A stretch of 64,000 nt of DNA from Pardosa pseudoannulata (lineage: Eukaryota > Arthropoda > Arachnida > Araneae > Lycosidae): the NCBI GenBank assembly GCA_032207245.1, contig CM063502.1, forward strand, positions 67,906,616-67,970,615, in the 5' to 3' direction. Within the stretch, counting starts at the first letter, position 1, and each line of letters opens with the position of its first letter. Below, piece by piece: positions 54,955-64,000 of the stretch. A program made the position numbers and the translations under genes. Under the pieces are notes generated by a model, which made no database searches, was not told where the DNA came from, and saw nothing but the letters and a program-made list of their open reading frames with translations.

Positions 54955-57900
54955 AGTAATATGCTAAATATGTAATCTGCTAAATTATTAATATTCCCTG
55001 TGTTGCTCTGTTTATATATATACCTTTCTGTATACATGAAACCACTCTCTGAAGGTGTTACTTTCTTTCCAAGTAAATGAAATGACAACTAATTTAGTGT
55101 AATTTCTGTGGCATTAACTAGATTTACAGTTTGTTTTATCTATATACATTTATTAATAATATTCTATCAGTTTCAAAACTTTAATGGGTTGTTCCCGATA
55201 AGATTTAAGCTTTTTCCTTCTAATTATTATCTTGATAAGCTAATATTAACTACATTATAATGTTCTATATTTAATTTTGAAATATGATTTATTTTTCTGT
55301 ATTCAACCATTCAATAATTGTACAAATGGGGCATTTTGTTGGTCTTTTGATACTAGTATGAGTTTGATTAGAAAGAAATAAAGATACAGAACTTTAATCT
55401 GTATTACTTTTTAATCAGATTTGTGTTTTTGGAGCTTCTCTTATCATAATCTTAACAGAATTTTCTGTGGGATCATGTGTTTCATCTCTTGTTTCTTTAT
55501 CAGGTAAAAGAGTTACAAATGTCTTATCTTCTTTAAATACAGTGAAATTAATTCAAAAACAAAATATATATAATAAATTTTTATTAACTTTCATTTAAAA
55601 ACTCTTTAAAAAATTTAATATTAGTTTTTTATATTGCTGAAAATTATTCTCTAGTGTTATAATAAACTGGGCTACTAAGAGAAGCTCTTTCATTATTTAA
55701 TAAATGGTAATTTTAATAAAATTCTTTCATTTTGACTTATAGTTCAACACTAACATTAATCTTGCTAAATTTTTGTTAATGAATCTTATAGTTTGTTTTG
55801 AATCAATTTCTAAAAAAATTACTGTGCATTAAAGTTTTAATTTCTGTTTGATAGTCATAAGAACAATTTTATACTATTATTCTAGTTATTGCTGTATATA
55901 ATTTTAAAATATTTAGATGTATAATCAGTAGAGTATTTTGTTATGATTAATAGTCACTTAATAAATAATTTAATTTCAACTTCTCTCTGGATAATGTGAT
56001 TGATACAGCGTCATTTCTTTCTGTTTTATGAATGTGTCATACATGCTAGGACAATAGTATATTCCATCAAAAATTTATATTTATTGAGTAGTAATGTTCT
56101 TTATGTGTAGCCTGTGAATATAAAACTTTACAAGAAAGTAAGCCAAAACTTTTGGGAGTAAAAATACGGTTTTATTTAAATATACTTTGGTTACAGGGGA
56201 CAGTGACTAGAAAGACAGATGCTTTAATCCAGGATTATTTTTAATCTTTTAAACATTTTTAACAAATAAATCTTTTAATATGAAATATTATGGATGCCAA
56301 TATTAACTTAATTGTTCTGTGCTGTTTAATTTTCAAATAATATACTAGTGATTTTAGAAAGCCGTAGTACCTTGCCTCATTTGCAAAATTTAAAATAGCT
56401 TGATTTTTTTTTTTTTTTTTTTATGGGTCTGTTTATTAAATGGTTTAATGATTATATTACCTAACTGAAAGTCAGCACCTAATTTTGATTCTCTATTCAT
56501 CAACCCACTTGACCTTAATAAATTTTAATCTACATGACTTGCATTCTCTCTGATTTCTATAATGTTGGAAGTAAGAAATATTTCCAGTAGGCATTTTAAA
56601 TTCTGATACATTTTTATATCAAGACATAGTAGTGTAGTAGTTAGTAGTAGTAGTTATATTTTAAGGAATGTATTGTGGGAATTAATTACTCCGGAGCTGC
56701 TAAATTTGCTTGTTATGAAGTTTTGAAAAGGTTTTAGGGGAAATATGTTGAACTAAATATAACAAATATAATTTTTTAACTAAATATAACTAAATATAAT
56801 TTTTTAAACACTTAATACTGCTAGCCATAGACATAATTACAGAAAATAGAAACAATTTAAAATTAAATACAATATATTCCTCTGAAAATTCAATCTTACT
56901 AAAAGAAGAGTGAACTCTATGCTTTTATTTTGATGCAGCAAAGACCTTCGAAATTTTTGGTTCTGTGCACAGCTTTTTCTTTCTTTTTTAAGGACATCTG
57001 CATTGAAAAATTTATCATCTGGCGTGAATTTTTTATCAATACAAACAATTTCTTGTCCCTCCTCCAACCTGATCTCATTAATTCAGTTTCAGAATGTAAA
57101 AGCAGGGTATTTTAACTAGATCATAAATCAGACAAAGTATTAAAAAAAAAACATTTAGTGCCAGGAACAAAAATTAGCAGAATTAAAAAAAAAAAAGTAA
57201 TTAGATAGAAAATATCATTAGTGCCAGAATATAGGTTTCCAAATTATCAATGCACAGTACTTGGTTATGCTGAACACCTCCCAATTGCATATTTGAAGAG
57301 AAATTTTCACTTAAAAATTAACTGTTTGAGTCCCAGAAGGTTTTGAAAAGTCACTGTCAAAGAATCCTGAACAGCGTCACTGCACTTCATTTACTAGGAT
57401 TAAAAAATAAACTGAACTAACCCAATAGCACTTCTTTTATTTTATGCTGCCAAAAATACCCAAGCAGTGGGATAATGCTTCTTCTATTTTATGTTCTGCA
57501 TTTATAAGCTTCAATATTACACTATTGTTATAGTATTGAGCCTATTGTAAAATGTATTATTTGCATTTAAAAAATAGAGCTATGTGATTTGTCAGTAAAT
57601 CTGTGACTTCGACAGTTGATAGCACATCATCAGTGGTCACAATGCTTGAAATGTGCTGGATTTTCTCGAATAAAAACTGAAGAGCATAATTGTACTGCTT
57701 TTGACTCGAATGGTTAATATTTTAAAATATTCTTGATTAAATATAATTTTTTTTCCATTTTCTATTTTTTTTATTTAACAAATTTTGTATTCAGAAATGC
57801 TATATCATTTCCACACATAACGAATGAGCTAAAAGTTATTTAAACTCATCAGGGGGGCTTATATCTAATCTGCACTAAAATTTTATATGTCCTCAAGTTT

Positions 57901-59660
57901 TCAGCCCAGAGTCTACAAGTTTTCTTTAGTCTTAACTGTTCATCTGTCAATCTAGGTAAAGAAATTGCAACTTATCCGTCCAAAGGGTCAACCTGTTTAT
58001 TTTTTTTTTATAGTAAACATGTTTATTGCTCTATTTTAAACACCTAGGTGCAGCAGCCGCTAAACTAGAAATCGGCTATCTACAGGTATCAGGAGTCATG
58101 CCTCTTGGGTAGAAGGCAGTTTCCTTAGCTGGCTTGAGCTAATGTGAATCGCAGAACTGTTGGCTATTGTGTAGTCTAGAGGGTTAAAGTTAGAATGTTT
58201 CATTTTTATTTACAGTTAATATTTTAGCCATTGCATTAAAATAAAATTAAATAGCAGAATTCTGTTTAAATTAAGAAGGATTATTCTCATGTCCAATCAG
58301 CATCTTCAGTATACTAATAATTTATTTTGAGAAAAAAAAAAGTTTGAGTAATAAAGGACATAGTTTAATAATAGACACTTGAACTGACTTTATTTTGATA
58401 AAAATTAGAATATTACTGCATGTCAGCAATTTTACATTGATACAGCTTACTCATTTAAAATCAAATAAGGATAAAGTAGAGGCAAAAGTAGACCTTAAAA
58501 ACAGTGCATAGATATTCATTGATCTATCACTAGGGTCATTTAATATCTCCAATTTTCTCATTAAGTGTATATTTTTACAAATTTTCTATTATACTTCATT
58601 TTTGTAAATAAAAGAATGTAAAGAAAAAAAAATTTTTCCTGCAGTCAAATTTCCCCAAATCTAATTGTGGGAGAAAGGCCTGCAAATTTTTAAAAGTATA
58701 ATACAATAAATTTGTTATTCATATTTTGAGGTAAAGTTGAAAAATATAATAATTTTGCCTCCGTCCCCCTCAAAAAAAGGTTTGAAGGATTTATAAAATG
58801 ACTATGTAAAACTCAGTAAATTAAAATATTTTTAATTAATTCTTAAAATACTAACCTACTATAGGCTGAAATATGAGTAATATTGCTTTGTTCATTATAT
58901 GATATGATTAGTATTAATCCGGTGTACTAAAATCTACATACTGGACAAATCTTTATCTCTTTGTCTGTGTATAAGCATGGGGCACCAAAATCAATTTTTC
59001 TACACAAAATGGCAATTGTTACAATAACCAGACATAAACAATATATGACTGTTTAAGATCTGTAATATCATTATATTGAAATTAAACCACTGTACACATT
59101 TGATGTGGCATTTGTTATATATATAAGGCCTCATATTACAATAATAGGAATGTCTTATAAAATAAACAGCAAATTTTAAAGCTTTGTTTCTGCAATTTTT
59201 TCCCTTGCAAAATGACAAAGAATTTTACTGTATCATTTGTATAACAGTATAAAAAATTGTTCCTACATTGTTATTTTAGTTATATGAAAAACTTTAATTG
59301 TAGTGTTTACTTAGAAATTTTAAAGCCCCTTATTTTGTACATTCTAGAAAATTAAATTTTGAACAGAAGATAATAAATTGGTAAAATTTCAAATTGTGTT
59401 TATAAATAAAAGGAAAGATTAATCATACATATTTCATTAAATTAGGTAAAATTCATATACTGCCACTGAATACACTAATTATATAGGCTTATTATTGTAT
59501 AATTTATGTTAGGTAGCAGATTTTGAATATCAGTATCAAATAAGTGCTTTTGAATTTATTATATTTTTCTTCAAACTTATAATCTTAAAGATTTGTTATT
59601 TGAAATATAGAATTGAATAAATTTCAGTTTAATCATAAGAATGCACAAATAACATGGAAA
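54955..59660. other. long T-rich non-coding stretch, almost no recognisable repeats
   Basis: About 4.7 kb with T exceeding A on the plus strand, many T-runs, no SINE, Helitron or MITE and no supported gene. Frames near 56837-57115 and 59000-59218 are AT-driven. Several AATAAA signals occur (for example 55377-55382). Confidence 0.4.
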
Positions 59661-59663
59661 ATA

Positions 59664-62390
<2,727 letters not shown>

Positions 62391-62399
62391 TTTCAATAC

Positions 62400-62685
62400 C
62401 AAAATTTGGGAGATTTGGATAATACTACTGACAAGGACATTTGTAGCCATTTGTAATCATTTCTAACTAGTCACTATGTTGTAAATTTGAATTATAGTGC
62501 TCCAAACATAAACTAGAGGTATGACAGTAACTTTAAGAACTGTAGTAATGGATTTGAATTCCTATTCTAGCATGGATATTTATAGCTATTTCCTATTAAT
62601 TTTTAGCAGTTACTCTCTGTCTCATTAACCCTTTGTGTTATAAATTATTGACCATAGAGCTCCAAACCAACCAACCAAGTTATAC
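62400..62685 (+). mobile_element. two very diverged SINE family A remnants
   Basis: Around 62430-62520: GACATTTGTAGCCATTTG, then AGTGCTCCAAACATAAAC. Around 62545-62685: TTGAATTCCTATTCTAGC, ATGGATATTTATAGC, CTCTGTCTCATTAACCC, GAGCTCCAAACCAACCAACC. Order and tail match the family; promoter boxes are largely lost. Confidence 0.55.
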
Positions 62686-62861
62686 ATATTTGCATAGCTT
62701 GTAAAACTGAGAATATACAATAGTTGTGCTAGTGCTATGAAAATGTCTTGTTTTGCCTAATATGAAACCTGTAGAAGAAAACTGAGTATAAAATCCCGTT
62801 AAAGGTTACCTAAGCAATTAACTTGAATATTTTAACTATATTGTAAAATAACAGCTTCTAA

Positions 62862-64000
62862 CAGGGATGGAACAGCTGCTCCAATTGCGCCAGACTGCGC
62901 CAAAACGACATCTTTGCGCCATTCTGCTCCAAAACTATCATTTTTTAAGTAAACTGCGCCAGACTGCTCCAAAATAAAAAAATTTTTTCTCTCCAAAAAT
63001 CATTTTCCCATCTTTTGTAACAACGATCCCGCTAAGCAGAGTTAGTTATCTGTCGTCAGCGTACAATTTATAGTAATTTCCCGTTAAAGGAAAGAAAAGG
63101 GGAGGGGAATTTGACATTGATTGGTGAGCAGTCGAAGGTGATGTAGGCTAATCATCAAAGAATAGCTGTAGGGGGGGGAGTGCTCTTCTGTCCACAACAA
63201 CTGACCTTGAGCGAGTATCCAGAAACTGATAAGTACCCGAAGTGGCTGCTGCACCCCGGGGGGGGGGGTGCATCGGATTTGGAAATGTAATTTGGAGCAA
63301 AATTTGTTAAAGCTCCAATTACAAAAAAGAAAAACGAACGAAGTTCCTCATTCAGGGATGATTCTAATATGAAAATTTTTGTGGGTTTGTTCAAAAAGCA
63401 GAGATTGTTAAACACAGATTTTTTTTTTTCGGGAATTAAAAAAAATAAAGGAAGGAGCGATTTTTTTTATTTCACATATATTTAAATTTTGACGATAATC
63501 TGAAAGATTTCTTCCCTTTTCTCATTTTTTTTACCTCTTTGCCGCGTCCACAATTTTATTTTGACAAAGAGCAGGAGAAAAGCGTTATCAGTTGATTCTC
63601 GCAACACGTGCTTCAAGGTCAAAAAGCCGTGTGACGCGGTATAAATGAAACATAGAACTTGTGTGGTTCTATTTATAACAGTACAGCTAAACCGTAATTG
63701 TAAGTTTTTGGTGAAAAACAACCTTTTTTGGATTTCGGTTCCGGAAAATGCGCATTTTTTAATGGATAATCCATTACTGCGATCATTGTACGGGGCTCTT
63801 TGTAGAAGTATGTTTTAACAACCTACGTACTTTATACATTACCCCCGAAAGCACGTGCGTGTATACAGATCGCAATGCTGTTTTATATATCGATATTTTT
63901 TTAATATCGCGGTAATAGTATTAAAATTTCAATTCCCTCCTATAGTTATTTCTAACGATACTTCATCTTATTGACTGAATTTTTGTTTCATGGACAGTGT
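62862..64000 (+). mobile_element. possible left part of a hAT-like element, runs off the window
   Basis: CAGGGATGGAACAG at 62862 resembles hAT termini. It is followed by GCGCCAGACTGCGCC and GCGCCAGACTGCTCCAAAA repeats (62888-62975) and a GC-richer interior with G-runs near 63171 and 63258. Minus-strand frames at 63155-63415 and 63482-63721 have no recognised motif. No right end or TSD partner is in view. Confidence 0.3.

Overview
The window is eukaryotic: strongly AT-rich, mostly non-coding, with many microsatellites and densely nested transposable elements. The mix is a Gypsy LTR element, a solo LTR, two tRNA-derived SINE families, Helitrons, piggyBac-like and PIF/Harbinger-like MITEs, a hAT element and a Tc1 relic. 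Together with a THAP-domain gene it fits an arthropod, plausibly an arachnid. That assignment is inference; no sequence search was possible.

Layout. 0-6 kb: unidentified GC-richer patch, solo LTR with CCGT target-site duplication (TSD), a 377-bp tandem duplication, a 28-bp minisatellite, and a convincing minus-strand coding exon (5690-5887). 6-20 kb: two related Helitrons, SINE copies, a heat-shock-element-like cluster (11538-11593), a long (TC)n/(TG)n tract, near-perfect hairpins, a piggyBac-like element cut by a Tc1 pseudogene, and a Helitron (18483-19955) carrying a hAT MITE and a Harbinger MITE. 20-31 kb: a piggyBac MITE, a plus-strand exon candidate (20628-20760), a Helitron inside a ~100-bp tandem array, a broken piggyBac transposase with an expanded acidic repeat, a textbook Helitron (25848-26985), and SINEs. 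31-46 kb: a piggyBac-like element, paired copies of a second SINE family, a Helitron interrupted twice by TTAA-flanked elements, then long featureless AT-rich DNA. 46-51.6 kb: a complete Gypsy element (45956-50926, TSD CCAT) with broken gag and a long open pol, followed by three MITEs. 52-64 kb: a THAP gene (53232-53822), a decayed duplicate of its 3' end, about 9 kb of T-rich DNA nearly free of recognisable elements, and a possible hAT end at 62862.

Host genes are few: the THAP gene and isolated exons, as expected if most of the window is intron or intergenic. Most of the recognisable structure is insertion history, which can be ordered in several places from nesting and TSDs. I found no operon-like or defence-system-like gene set and no CRISPR array. 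The best leads are the two spliced exon candidates, the heat-shock-element cluster, the THAP duplication, the Gypsy pol whose first reverse-transcriptase aspartate reads Asn, and the two pairs of Helitron families and MITEs with unusual junctions.
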